This document shows positions 33,674 through 44,658 of a stretch of 64,000 nucleotides of DNA, piece after piece. Position numbers and translations under genes: made by a program. Under the pieces are notes generated by a model that saw nothing but the letters and a program-made list of their open reading frames with translations, made no database searches and was not told the origin of the DNA. Each line of letters opens with the position of its first letter. Within the stretch, counting starts at the first letter, position 1. This DNA comes from Ottelia alismoides (lineage: Eukaryota > Streptophyta > Magnoliopsida > Alismatales > Hydrocharitaceae). The DNA lies in NCBI GenBank assembly GCA_037367405.1, contig JAZKJV010002613.1:1-64000 (forward strand), in the 5' to 3' direction.

Positions 33674-35157
33674 CTTCGAAACAAAAGATGATGATCAGGA
33701 GATCACGTTGGTCAAGTCAAGACATGCAAGAAAAAGGTGCAAATGTGCATGGAAGATCGATTATGCACATAAACAAACAAAACCCCTTAATTCACCAACT
33801 CAACATACTGAATGACCGTGAAAGTTTGGTCTTTTACCTTGTCAAATTTTAGAATTAGGTGAGAAGACAAATATTTACAAGCTCATAGGTGTAATCACCT
33901 AGTGTGGTTGTGTTCTTGTAAACGGAGCACACCTTCGAGAACATTGGAACCACTTCGTTTAAAGTCAGAGGCAAGTGCTTCTACCAATAACATGGCCAAA
34001 GGGCCGACCCAAGAACTTAAAGAACAAGTCCAAGTATGGGGGCTTTATTCCTTATGTGTTTGTACCTCTCTCAATCTGTAAAGTACCTATGAATAATAAG
34101 GGAGTTACTCTCCTTAAAACAATGATTTCTCCTTTATGTTTGAGCATTGTAGGGTCGAGTAGAGTTAGCAATCCCAAATTTATTGGTTTTTACTTTTTTG
34201 GATGTTTTTGAATGCACAAATCCTAACGAGGTTCCAATTCCTTTAGTATCCTATGGTGGTCAAAATCAGAGGTAGAGATAGGAAAAGCAATGCAAGTGTA
34301 AGACAATGTTGTATGCTCAGTTAGTAGATGCTCACCTTTCTTCCACCTCTCTTCGTGCAGGATAGTAAGAAGGAATTAAAATCTACATTGTATACAAATG
34401 CATTCAGATGAAATCACCCTAAAGCATGAACTACTATTAACGTCAAGAAACAAATGTCAACTACTCAAGAATGGAACCTAAAATTCCAGTCTTGGAGACT
34501 CTTCGGTGTCCGCCACAACGGATCCTGAAAGTGTTGTGTAGAGTCTCTCTCTTGACGCTTAATTCCAAGGCAAGTAGTCAATAATTAATTTGATCAAAGT
34601 CCAAGAGATAACCTATAGGTACATGCAATATTTAGGTCTTTGGACCTTATACTATCGAGCAAGCAATACAAAGCTAGGGCTCAATCACACAAAATAAATA
34701 AAAAGAAATACGAAAAACTCAAAATGTGTGAAACAAATAAAAAGAAAGTCAATAACACAAAAAAAAATCCGAAGAAGACCCCATTTGTGAACAGACATCC
34801 AGGAAATGAACCTCGTGAAGTGTAATAGTGTTTAAAGTTATTAAAATTTAATTTTACAAAAATAAAATAAAACTCTCTTCACAAAATAAAATAAAAAGCT
34901 ATAGGAGTCTGCTCCTTTCCTTCTCTCTCTACTCCTCTCTCCTACTCTCTCCTAGTTGGCTCACAAGCAGAAGCGCCAACCTCCTCGCTGCTCGGGTGCA
35001 TACACCTCCTAAGAAGTGGTCATCATCGCGCAGTCCTTTGCAAGAAAGATCAACAAAGAAACAAATGGTCGAAACAATCAAATAATTATCATAAATAAAT
35101 AGCAGAAAACAAAAAGAGAAATAAGCAGTGTAATGTACAAAAGTGATACTATCTGTA
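33674..35157 (-). other. 5' leader of copy C
   Basis: Contains the pre-gag inverted pair TCACC/GGTGA (33792-33796 and 33858-33862) and a donor-like AAG|GTGAGC at about 34331-34338, both aligned with the other copies. The stretch 34850-35040 (ctctctactc, then cgctgctcggg) aligns with 9570-9700 of copy A. No coding sequence is supported. Confidence 0.65.
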
Positions 35158-35178
35158 GCTCGTCGATAAATGCACCAT
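35158..35178 (-). other. Degenerate primer-binding site of copy C
   Basis: Minus strand reads ATGGTGCATTTATCGACGAG, alignable with ATGGCGCCGTTGCCGGGGAG but with many changes. It is placed by its position one base from the LTR end. Confidence 0.6.
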
Positions 35179-38037
35179 TTGTTGAACTGAAAGAACATCG
35201 AGAGGTAGTCGTGAGGTCACACAAAGCGGACCTCAGTCGCAGAAGTGACCGATCTCAAGAGTTGACTAACTCAGACAACAATCAATCCACAACTAGAATA
35301 ATAAAGCAATGCAAAATAGAAAATGGATCAAAATTTATTATAAACCCTACAATATATGTGTGTATAGTGACAAGTAGAGTAAAGTGTCAAACTCAGGGAC
35401 TAAGTCAGTGTAGCAGTATTATTATTTATAAATAAATAAATAATATGTATTCGAACACTATTTACTCACCTAATTACTTAATGTTTTTGTGGGATTTTAA
35501 TTAATAAAAAATATATTTTTTAATTATATGATCTTTTTAATTTTTAATTTTATAATTTTTATTTTTATATTTTCTCATTTCTTAATTTCTTCTTATTTTT
35601 AATATATAATGAAGGTATATATATCGTTATATATGTATATAATGTAATATGTATAATATAAGTAATATATAATATAATATATATGATAAATATATAAAAA
35701 ATAGAAAATACCAAAAATAATAGTCCTTTTATTTTTATGTTTTTTAAAATACATATTGATTTATCTTAATTAATAATAATATATACTATATATAATAATA
35801 TATAGGTATATATATATGCTATATAGGGTGTTATAATTATAAATATAGATAAATATAATAAAAAAAATCAAAATAAAATTTTTTGAGTTTTTAAAATATG
35901 CTTCTATTTTTGTGAATTTTTTGGAATTTTTTACTAATTTCTTTGTATTGTAAAATTTAAAAATAGTATAAAATAGTAACTTTTTAAATAGGACGATCAG
36001 ATTTGGGAACTAAAAATATCAAATGGATTCAAAATATATCAAAAATAAATAGTAGATATAATATATATAAATATTGGCTAGAAAACTATTTTTTTGGTTT
36101 TTGGAAAATATTTTATATTTTTTTTACGGTTAGCAAGGGTTTGCTAATTTTTGGATTTTCTTTTGAGATTGTTATGTGATTTTTTATCTTGAGTGATAAA
36201 ATATGGCCAATAAATAATATGTATTTTTTTGGAATTTTTCTACTCGGTTTTCCAAATTTTTTATTTATTAAGTTAAATTAGGAATAAAATAGCCCTTTTT
36301 AATTTTAGCAAATAGTAAATGCAATAGAATTAGAAATGAAATATATAGCACGAACAAGCAACAAATCTACCATCTATAACTATTTTTAAAAATTTTTGGA
36401 GCTCAAGGGCTATTTTTAATAAATAGAATTGTAAAAAAAATCAAACTAGTAGGGGTACATTTGCAAATAAAAATAAAGGTATGATGCTACATGCAAATTA
36501 TCGACAATTTTTGAACTAAAATTAAATTTTTTTATAATAAATTGTAATTAAAAAAATTACGAGGGTAAGTTTGCAAAGTGACCAACTCATATGGGGAGCC
36601 ACGTCAGCTGAGATGGTAAGGACCTAAAATGCAATAACAAAGAGTTCCAAAGGCTCCTATGCAACTATTACACAAAATACGGAGCTAATTTAAAATATTA
36701 AAGGGCTAAATAATAAAGACAAAAAACGGAGGGGTGTCTGCTTAATACCCAACAAAAGGCGGAGATGAGTGGTTGGGTATGTGCCACATCGATGTCGCTT
36801 AAGTGGATCGTACGACTAGGAAGCGTGTCGTTTCGATTCACCTTTGATGGCTATGATTAGATCTAGCACATGTTCTTCATACAATGGCACTTGGAGGGTC
36901 ATGAAAAATGGGGAAGAAGGTCTCCCTCTCCGATCCTTGATCTTCGATTTCTCGTTGGTCCTGCCTCAATTCTCTTTGTTGGCAGTTTGGGTTCCTAGAA
37001 CCCCTCCGTATAAGAAGGTGCACACTAATGATGTCCAGGTCACAACGATGGGACCTGGAGCTTCGGCTCTAGCATATGACTTGGTGCTCCAAAAAGGGGT
37101 TTGATCACCACCACATGTTTCTAATAGGTCCAGCCCCAGGACAAAATCACTCCTGGCCAGAGACGATGGTTGCCGATCTGATTTGAAACTGAATGTAGAT
37201 ATGAATGAGCAGGGCGATGGTGCTCCGACGAACAACGAAGGGAAGCACCAAATCTCCTAATTCCTTGCAAGAATCGAAGTGGAATGATGGGCAAAATGGA
37301 TAGAAGGCGATGAGAATCAAAAGTGAGGGTGAAATGGGTCAAAATAATGGTCAAATCACAGTGGAATCATCCTAGAGCTCGAGCTCTTGGTCAACGATGA
37401 TATTGGGATTGAAACTAAAATACGAACTACAAACGACAATTAAAGACTAAAATGAAATACGACTAATCATTACCTAGAAAAGCAAGAAAGAAGGCCTCGA
37501 TATGGTCTGAAAATCAAAGAGGCAGAACCACCATAGATATCTGATGATGGTCTGGACCTCATTCTCCTCTACACCTCCTCATTGCAGAACATTTGGGTTG
37601 CGCTCCTGTCGCCACCAACACATCACCAGAGTTGATCTGAGGTGCTACGAATATAGGAAACAGGATGATATGTTGTGGTGGTGGTATAGGGGTTATACGG
37701 TGGTCACATTGTGGTTGGAGCTCTAGAGCTCTGTCTTACTCTAATCCTTTGATTACTCTAAGAACAACAAGTAAATGCAAAGATTAATAAATGGAAATTA
37801 AATGCAACGAAGAAATTACCTAGAAATGATGTAAAGCAGCACAAACCAAGTCCATGGACCAGGGAGTAGAGGCATGGTGGCGTAGAGCTCCGGTCATGGG
37901 TTTGACTCGTTTGGCCTCATGAGTGTTGCGGACCATCCGTGGAATGAGCTGTCACTAAGATCAACATGTATGTGCAATGCCCGAGGGTACTAGCCGACGA
38001 AGGCGAGACAAAAATCCAAAATAGGCGATGGAGGTTC

Positions 38038-38045
38038 CTTTATAC
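38038..38045 (-). promoter_or_regulatory. TATA box of copy C LTR
   Basis: Minus-strand TATAAAGG, about 210 bp downstream of the W-box palindrome, as in the A family and D. Confidence 0.5.
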
Positions 38046-38253
38046 AGGTAGGGACGAAGGAGAAAATATCGAGGTGATACAGAAAGAGTTGTGTATATAT
38101 AGGAGACCTTAGGGTATGGCATCATGGAGAAAGGTCATGCGAAGAGGTTTCGTGAAGGAGTCGAGGTTCCTTGATCAGTGAGTTAGATGTGAAAAAAGGG
38201 GAGAAAAGAGGCTCCTCATGCTCTGATAGAGCTAGCGTGGAAAGGACCATGTA

Positions 38254-38270
38254 GTTGACCTGAGGTCAAC
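38254..38270 (-). promoter_or_regulatory. Palindromic W-box-like site in copy C LTR
   Basis: GTTGACC-tga-GGTCAAC, perfect 7-bp inverted arms. Aligned by distance with those of A, the solo LTR, D and E. Confidence 0.55.
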
Positions 38271-39454
38271 GTACGGTGAACTCCCACTTGTGCATCTGGG
38301 ATCAAATAATGTCAAAACAATGATAAAAAATCAAATAAATAGAAATCAATTAGTAAATGAATTATTTATTTTTTTAAACTAGATAAATATTCATTATTTT
38401 AAGTAGTATTTTATCATGATTTTTATATATTTTTTGAGTTAATTTATTAGGGTTAGTTTTTAAATATATAATTATTTACCATATATAATTATAGGTAAAT
38501 ATACATGTATATCAGGTATTTGATTTTTATTTTGTATTTTAAATTTTCGCATTTTATCTACATATTTACTGTATTTTTAAGTTATTTAAATACATATAAA
38601 TATAATTTTATTGCATTTTTTGAAGTTATATGTATACTTAAATAAATATGTATATATTGTATATGTATATTATTAGTATATTCATCTATGTATTTTAGGA
38701 TGCTTATTTATTTTATTATATATTAACGATTTTATTTTCTAATTGTGTGCATGTATTATAAATAATATTTAAAAATTTATAAAAATAAAAAAAATAAAGA
38801 ATAAATAAATTGATTATTTTATATAAGCAAAGAGCATAATGAGGGCCCAAACCTAACTTTTGCATCTTAACTCCAAATTGAGTAAAACAATCTTCACTAA
38901 ATAGTTTATTTAATTGTATACAATTAAATGTGAGTTTAATCAATTTTGATATAATATGGAGAAGATACAGTTCTGTAAAGTTTGGATTTAGCCATTTTAT
39001 TTTGAGTGTTTGGGGATAATTGTGCATTATTTTTATATGAAATAAATTTTATTTTTTCTATGTATTTTTATCTCGGACATTCATGTACTATGTTTTTTGA
39101 TTTGAGGTATAAATAATAAAGAAAAAAATAAGAGCAAAAATTCAATTATTGGGGAAAACAAAGTAGGGACTTATTGGGTATTTTTGGCCTTTATTTCCCC
39201 CTTCTTTATTCTAGGTCGACCAGGTCAATTCTCGACCTAGTCTCGGGGTTGGGGAAACTAAGTGTCTTCGACACTTTATTTTTTCTTTTCTTTCCTTTAT
39301 TCTTTAATTTTGTCATTAAATATAGTATTTTATATAATAAATAATGTATAAATAATGAATGTTATTTTGCAAAAACTAATGTTATTTACATGCATTTAAC
39401 TACGTATTTAAGGCCAAAATGAAAGAGTAAACGTGATGAAATGGAGATTCATCA

Positions 39455-39459
39455 ATCAC
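39455..39459 (+). repeat. Candidate target-site duplication ATCAC, right side of copy C
   Basis: The five bases after the LTR terminus TTCATCA. The left partner would be outside the window, so this is unverified. Confidence 0.35.
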
Positions 39460-41245
39460 CTACTAAACGCAATTGGGGTTGCGACCGTATAGTCTTCTAC
39501 CCAGGGACCCAAGGGTGCATGCCCATTCCTTGCGATCACTATCTTGAACTACCCAAGCATCATAAAAAAACTACACTATCAACAACAACCTCAACACGAG
39601 AGATACCTCAACCTTGGAGACTACCAAGCACCAAGCATGCAGGAAAAACCGCTACTGTGGCATAGATCATATATCATATAATCACTATAGTCACCAATCA
39701 TTCAGATCTGGAAATAGATGACGGTATCACGATTTCACTTTCTAACCTTCTCATTTCTAATTGAGTTATGATCCAAATAATCTAGATGATTTTCATTTCA
39801 ACTTGTTAAGATTTAGATCAAGAGGATCTTACTACAATTAGGTTATTGGGTAATGGAAATGATCATACAATCACAACAGGTAATTATCAAAATCATTCAT
39901 CTACTTTACACTTTTTATTTCATTCAGTAGATCATTACTATGTATAAAAGTCTCATTGAGATATGAAGATCAGATAGCATGGAAATCAGTCTCAACTTAG
40001 CGATATAATATAAAGAAAAGCTAAAGCACGTCCCATATGAAATCACCCTAGTCTTCTATCCAAGCAGCATGTAGTCCTCATCTTGCTCGCATTACATTGA
40101 TATAACTTTTATCGACATGTGATATAATGATTTCTGGAAACCACGCTGAATATGTTGTAATAACTAGATACCCTCCAAACACACGCCTCGTGAAATTTCT
40201 TAGATCTATGATCCAAGTACATGAATGTGATTCTCATATCATCCACAACATAGTTATATATTTTTTATCGACATGTGATATTCGGGCCTCTCGAAATCGC
40301 CCCAAACATATCAAGATAAGTAGATACCACCAAAACACACCTCACATAAAATTGCCTAAATCTACGATCCAAGTATGTGCATGTGATCTTCATCTCGCCC
40401 ACATCATAGTGGTATAATTTCTGTCAACTTTTGATATTCATATCCATCAAATTAACCCAAACATATAAGGATAACCAGATACTTCCAAAACATGACTCAT
40501 GTGAAAGTGCTCAAATGTTCGATCCAAGCATGTGCATGTGATTCTCATCTTGTCCACATCATAGTGGCATAAATTATCGACATGCGATATTAAAATCTTC
40601 CGGAATCACCCCAACCATATCACGATAACTAGATACCTCAAAACACACCTTTTGTGAAAATGCTCAGATTTCCGATCAAAGCATGTGAATCAGATCCTCA
40701 CCTCATAGTGGTATATTCTTTCTGGACTTGCGATATCCGGATCTTCTATAAAATGAAAAAGTACATGATGATAATATTTGGTAAGTGATTTTGCATGCGA
40801 TAATATGGACGATCTGTATATAAAATAGGCTGTAAAAATGACATAAGTGGGTACTGTAGGACCAACATCAAGGTAATGGGGTAAAAATACACACCTTCGA
40901 TGGTGCTCCCAATGTTCCTCACGTGAAACATATGCGAGATATAAGTGGACCTCACCATCCTCTTCGCATTGGCATCCCCGACTCGCAGATCGGACGTCGG
41001 TATCAGCGATGGTGGCGGAGCTCCGGTGAGCTTTCGGTAGATCTACGATGAGCTCAAGTAGAAAAGTCGTAAATTGCCCTATTTCATGTGTAACTTTTGC
41101 ATACAATGTTCATTTTTGATGTTCTTAGGCTCATTGGAAAGGTCTCGATGAGTAATATAAGATAAAGTTGTCATAGTTCAATTTGGATAGCAGATCATGT
41201 CAGAAATTAAGACTAGTTGAAAGTTAGATAATTTGGGATCTTACA
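39460..41245 (-). repeat. LTR (3' LTR) of a Tekay/Del-like chromovirus remnant
   Basis: The right boundary is the minus-strand start TGTAAGATCCCAAATTATC at 41245, directly after the pol end of the same element; this TGTAAGA.CCCAAAT start is typical of this lineage. The left boundary is not resolved; copy C begins at 39454. It contains a 155-bp tandem repeat at about 39995-40740. The minus-strand ORF 40690-41106 has no recognised domain. Confidence 0.6.
39995..40740. repeat. Tandem repeat, unit about 155 bp, four to five copies
   Basis: The anchor ATCGACATGTGATAT recurs at 40111, 40267, 40423 (as GTCAACTTTTGATATT), 40576 and 40722 (as CTGGACTTGCGATATC), giving steps of 156, 156, 153 and 146 bp. 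Each unit also carries AACTAGATACC, AAAACACACCTC and a GATCCAAGCATGTGCATGTG-like stretch. A partial unit precedes 40111. Units are diverged. Confidence 0.85.
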
Positions 41246-42691
41246 TTATAAAAATGTCAAAGCAAGTCTTGCCCCCAAGACAAGCATGAAGTGTACCCCG
41301 ATGTTAATTTCATGAACAATGTGCCGAGATCGAATGAAGACATAAAATACTCAAAGAAAGTGTAACACATAAAAATCTTGATGAGAAATAGACTAGGGTT
41401 TCAATTTCATAATTGTAAGAAGTGAGGGTATTTCTTCATCATTTCTACTCAGGATCCCATGTTTCTTTCTCAAATTTATGGATTTACCAAAAGATAATGA
41501 CCTGGAATCCTCTCCCTTCGTAGCCTCTTAACCATGTGATCTAATATCTACACATGCTCCTTAAGACAAGAAGAGTTCATCTCGACTGCCAAGTCCTCAT
41601 ATGATATCATGTGTCCAGGGTTTATGATGTAGTTGCATAGGTTCAACATGTAAAATACATCATGAACACCCTTTAGGTGTGTATAGGGTGAGGGGGGAGA
41701 GAAACTCTATAAGATACCATCCCAACACAAGTCAGATTCTCAGACAAGGTAATAAATTGAGGTGCCAACTTTCACTTGGTACTGAATCTCTTATCGAACT
41801 TCATAGGGGATATTCTCAAGAATCCATGGTGTAAATAGAATTGTCCCCCATCTGATGCTAACATTAAGCCATATTGCATCTTTGCCCAAAAAGGTCCTTA
41901 AAAGGGGTTATGCTGATGTCGGCATGATAACTGTTTTTATACTTGAACTCCACTAATAGAAGGTAATCCTTCCAAGATACCTTCCACTCTACGTCACAAG
42001 TTCGATGTAGATCCTCAAGTGTTTAAATAATCCTGTAGGATTTCCCATTTGTCTATGTATGATATGTTCAGAATTGAGATGTAATTTAATACTTAGGGCT
42101 CCTCATGATCCCTCCCTTGGAATGTGAGCTGAATAGTGAGTATCTATCAGATATTTCCTCCTTGGAGATCCCATGCAAATGCATGATGTGTTGAATGTAT
42201 AACTTGGTAAGCTATGTTGGTGTACAAGTCATTGGATCAGAATGAAATGGGATTACATGGTAAACCGATCAACAATCACCCTTATCACATTTTGAGTGCC
42301 TGAAGAGCATGGAAATGATGCCAGAAAATCCATAGAAATGCTCTCCTACTTCCAGACAGGAATGAGGAGCAGTTCTAACAAACTAGGACGGTGTTGATGT
42401 TTTGCCTTCACCATTTTACAAGTATGGCGACGACTACCATATGAAGCTACATCCCCTTTCATGCCTTCCCATGAAAAGTGCTGGTGAAGGTCTTTCTACA
42501 TCTGTGTGCTACATTGATGAATGGAAAGTAAGGTGCAGTAGTCAATCATTCCCTAAGCATATGAAAACTCGGCTCACATTTGTCACTCCTGACAAATGGC
42601 ACATCCTTCTACGTTAATCATATGAGAGATAGGTTTGACTGAGAAAATCCTCTAACAAAATGTTTGCATTACCTGATAAGTCTGAGGAAAC
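41246..42691 (-). pseudogene. Chromovirus integrase and pol C-terminus, decayed
   Basis: Minus-strand frames give TCKMVKAKHQHRPSLLELLL and VWKWESISMDFLASFPC with VIRVIVDRF, matching the Tekay/Del pattern CQ.VKAEHQ..G, W.W..I.MDF and VIVDRLTK. LYIQHIMHLHGISKEEISDR and HRQMGNPTGLFKHL correspond to the rest of the integrase core. The end shows NYIINPGHMISYEDL and EEIPSLL-like remnants of the ISYEPL and YPYLF ends. Many stops and frame changes are present. The N-terminal side is cut at 42691 by copy E. I see no clear chromodomain. Confidence 0.8.
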
Positions 42692-42960
42692 TGATGCATC
42701 TCCATTTCATCACCTTCATTCTTTCATTTTGGCCATTAATCCCTAGCTAAATGCATGTATATACCATTAATTTGTGCAAAATATCACTTAATAAATAGAC
42801 AAAAAATACTATATAAAATATTGTATTTAATCCCAAAATAAAAGAACAAAGGAAAGAAAAGAAAAAGAATGAAGTGTCAAAGAAACTGAGTAACCCTAGA
42901 CCTCAAGACCCAGTCGTCATGATGATTTGGTCGACGAGGAATAAAGTAGGGGGAGATAGG
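42692..42960 (+). repeat. Copy E 5' LTR, left part
   Basis: Starts TGATGCATCTCCATTTCATC and shares about 70 bases with the copy C LTR start. It ends in the motif AATAAAGTAGGGGGAGATAG plus G, where copy D is inserted. The LTR resumes at 60198. Confidence 0.85.
42956..42960 (+). repeat. Target-site duplication ATAGG, left copy (copy D)
   Basis: ATAGG just before the LTR start TGATGAATATG; the same five bases follow the 3' LTR at 60193-60197. Confidence 0.92.
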
Positions 42961-43760
42961 TGATGAATATGATTCTCATTCTTTATTATTTTATTTTAGC
43001 TCTATCTTTTAGCAAAACCATCTATAAATACCTATAAATACATTAAATTAACATTGAGCATGTCATTATTAATATCTCATAACTAACACCTATTTTTCAA
43101 ATGTAAAAGAATAAATAGAAAAGAAAAAGAAAGATGTATTTAGAATAAATATTGAGTGACCCAAACCCAAAGAGAATATCAAAATTTGACATGATCGCAA
43201 AGGAATAAGTAGAGAAACATAAGGAATATTGTATATTGTACATACCACCTATACTTGTACAAATGATAATTCATATTTTTTATGACAAAGACCTTATTAT
43301 ATTTGACCGTTTGTATATAGTCCTAGTAACAATATAAAAATAAAATAAAAAGCAGAAAACATAAAATAAAAATAAAATCGATAATTCATTGAACAAAGGC
43401 CACATGTATATAATAGAATACCTATTTATTTTACAACCTTAATTAATTTAAGAAACAAAAAAAATTATTTTGCACTCCTTAAATTATTTTGTAAATAAAT
43501 AAAATATAAAAAATTTATTTTTGTAAAAATATAAAAAAAATACTTGTACATAATACACGAGTATAGTATACCTCTATATAACACATTATATTCTATATAC
43601 CAATTTATATTTCTCATAAAAGTAATTAAAAATCACAGAAAAATAATTTATAAAATAATAAACATTCTTATTTTTATACACTTTATTTTTATTTCATTCA
43701 CTATTTCACATTTAATATTCTTTTATTTTTGTAAATTTCGCGATCTGATTGGTCCACGTC

Positions 43761-43786
43761 AGAAGGTTGGCCTCGGTCAACCTTCT
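43761..43786 (+). promoter_or_regulatory. Palindromic W-box-like site, copy D 5' LTR
   Basis: Inverted arms AGAAGGTTGg and TCAACCTTCT, with a GATTGGTCCACGTC element (CCAAT box and ACGT core) just upstream. One half-site has lost TTGAC compared with the 3' LTR. Confidence 0.55.
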
Positions 43787-44119
43787 CCCCCATCTGACAC
43801 GACTCGATAGGACCTTCGCCGGACTCGATTTCTCTAATTTATCTAGACCATGTCTAGCATCCATTCATTTCGATTTCACTGCCCGACTAGGCTCCTAGGA
43901 TCCGTGATCATCGTGGATCCCTAGGCGCAACCGGATCTGCTTAGAGTTTTGCGTCCCTCGTCGGTCCTTCTAGACCCTTGAGCACGCCTACATAAACTTT
44001 CCTCCGCCTCCAATGCACTCTAGCACGTTCCTCGCATCACCCTTGCCCCCCCAGTTAGCCTCAGCAAAGTGAAAGCTGCTCGTAGCCTCCTTCGGAGCTC
44101 GGATTAGTGGTCGTTTGGC

Positions 44120-44658
44120 TCATCCTTCACACATCGATGATATAAGTCATGTAATATATGGTCTACTTTCATACCATGTACAATGGTCCTACAATTTATT
44201 GTACTTTGCGAGTGCATTCACTTACTTTCTAGTGGATGCCACTCACTAAGTGTCGTGACTACATCCCAAGTCTAAATCAAAGTTTGTTAATTCCTTTGTA
44301 TGTGCCCTACTACTCAAATCTTCTGCCACAACATTTTTCATACCAAGATAGTAAAGAGATGGTGCAATCATAGTCCTTCAACAACTCTACCCAACGCCTT
44401 TGCCTCATATTTAGATCTTGTTAATTAAAGATTTACTTTATGCTCTTGTGATCTGTGAAGATATTGAATACAACCCTATATAAGTAATGGCACCATATCT
44501 TCAATGTGAAGGTTGTAGTTGTCAAATGCAAGTCATGTGCGAGTTTACTATGCTCATGCTATTTCAATTGCCATATAGTGTATGCCAAAAACCATCCCAT
44601 GTTGCATAGATACATCTCCCAATCCTTTATTAGACACATTCACATACAAAAGGAAGCT
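44120..44658 (-). pseudogene. Chromovirus RNase H fragment inside the copy D 5' LTR
   Basis: Minus-strand frames read HDLHLTTTTFTLKIWCHYLY, then IFTDHKSIK, then LNMRQRRWVELLKDYD, matching the Tekay/Del RNase H pattern [30 protein letters not shown] and LNMRQRRWLELIKDYD. It has stops. The 3' LTR of D passes from about 58070 to 58078 without it, so it is an acquisition after D inserted. It has the same orientation as the chromovirus integrase remnant at 41246-42691 and would lie upstream of that part in a pol gene. Ends are estimated from the LTR alignment. Confidence 0.78.

Larger units (their letters stand above)
31670..39454 (-). mobile_element. Copy C: internally deleted Athila-lineage element
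   Basis: Minus-strand order is 5' LTR (35180-39454), degenerate PBS, leader, partial gag, protease, linker, then directly the 3' UTR hairpins. RT, RNase H and integrase are absent although the 3' UTR signals remain, so they were lost by internal deletion. The start of its LTR matches copy E. Copy B interrupts it at 31669/31670; the remainder and the 3' LTR lie left of the window. Confidence 0.85.
35180..39454 (-). repeat. 5' LTR of copy C
   Basis: On the minus strand it starts TGATGAATCTCCATTTCATC (ending at 39454) and closes in cagttcaaca at 35180, next to the PBS; 4275 bp. Its first 70 bases match the start of copy E's LTR. Mostly A/T-rich (35440-36560 and 38290-39170), with a richer centre that holds the TATA box and W-box pair. 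Apparent ORFs in it have no recognisable domains. Confidence 0.85.

Noticed and set aside
36844..37235. Frames of 86-89 codons on both strands in the copy C LTR
   Set aside because: Overlapping on both strands, inside an LTR, no domain.
40690..41106. 138-codon minus frame as a host gene
   Set aside because: It lies in the chromovirus LTR just after its TGTAAGA start, with no domain recognised.
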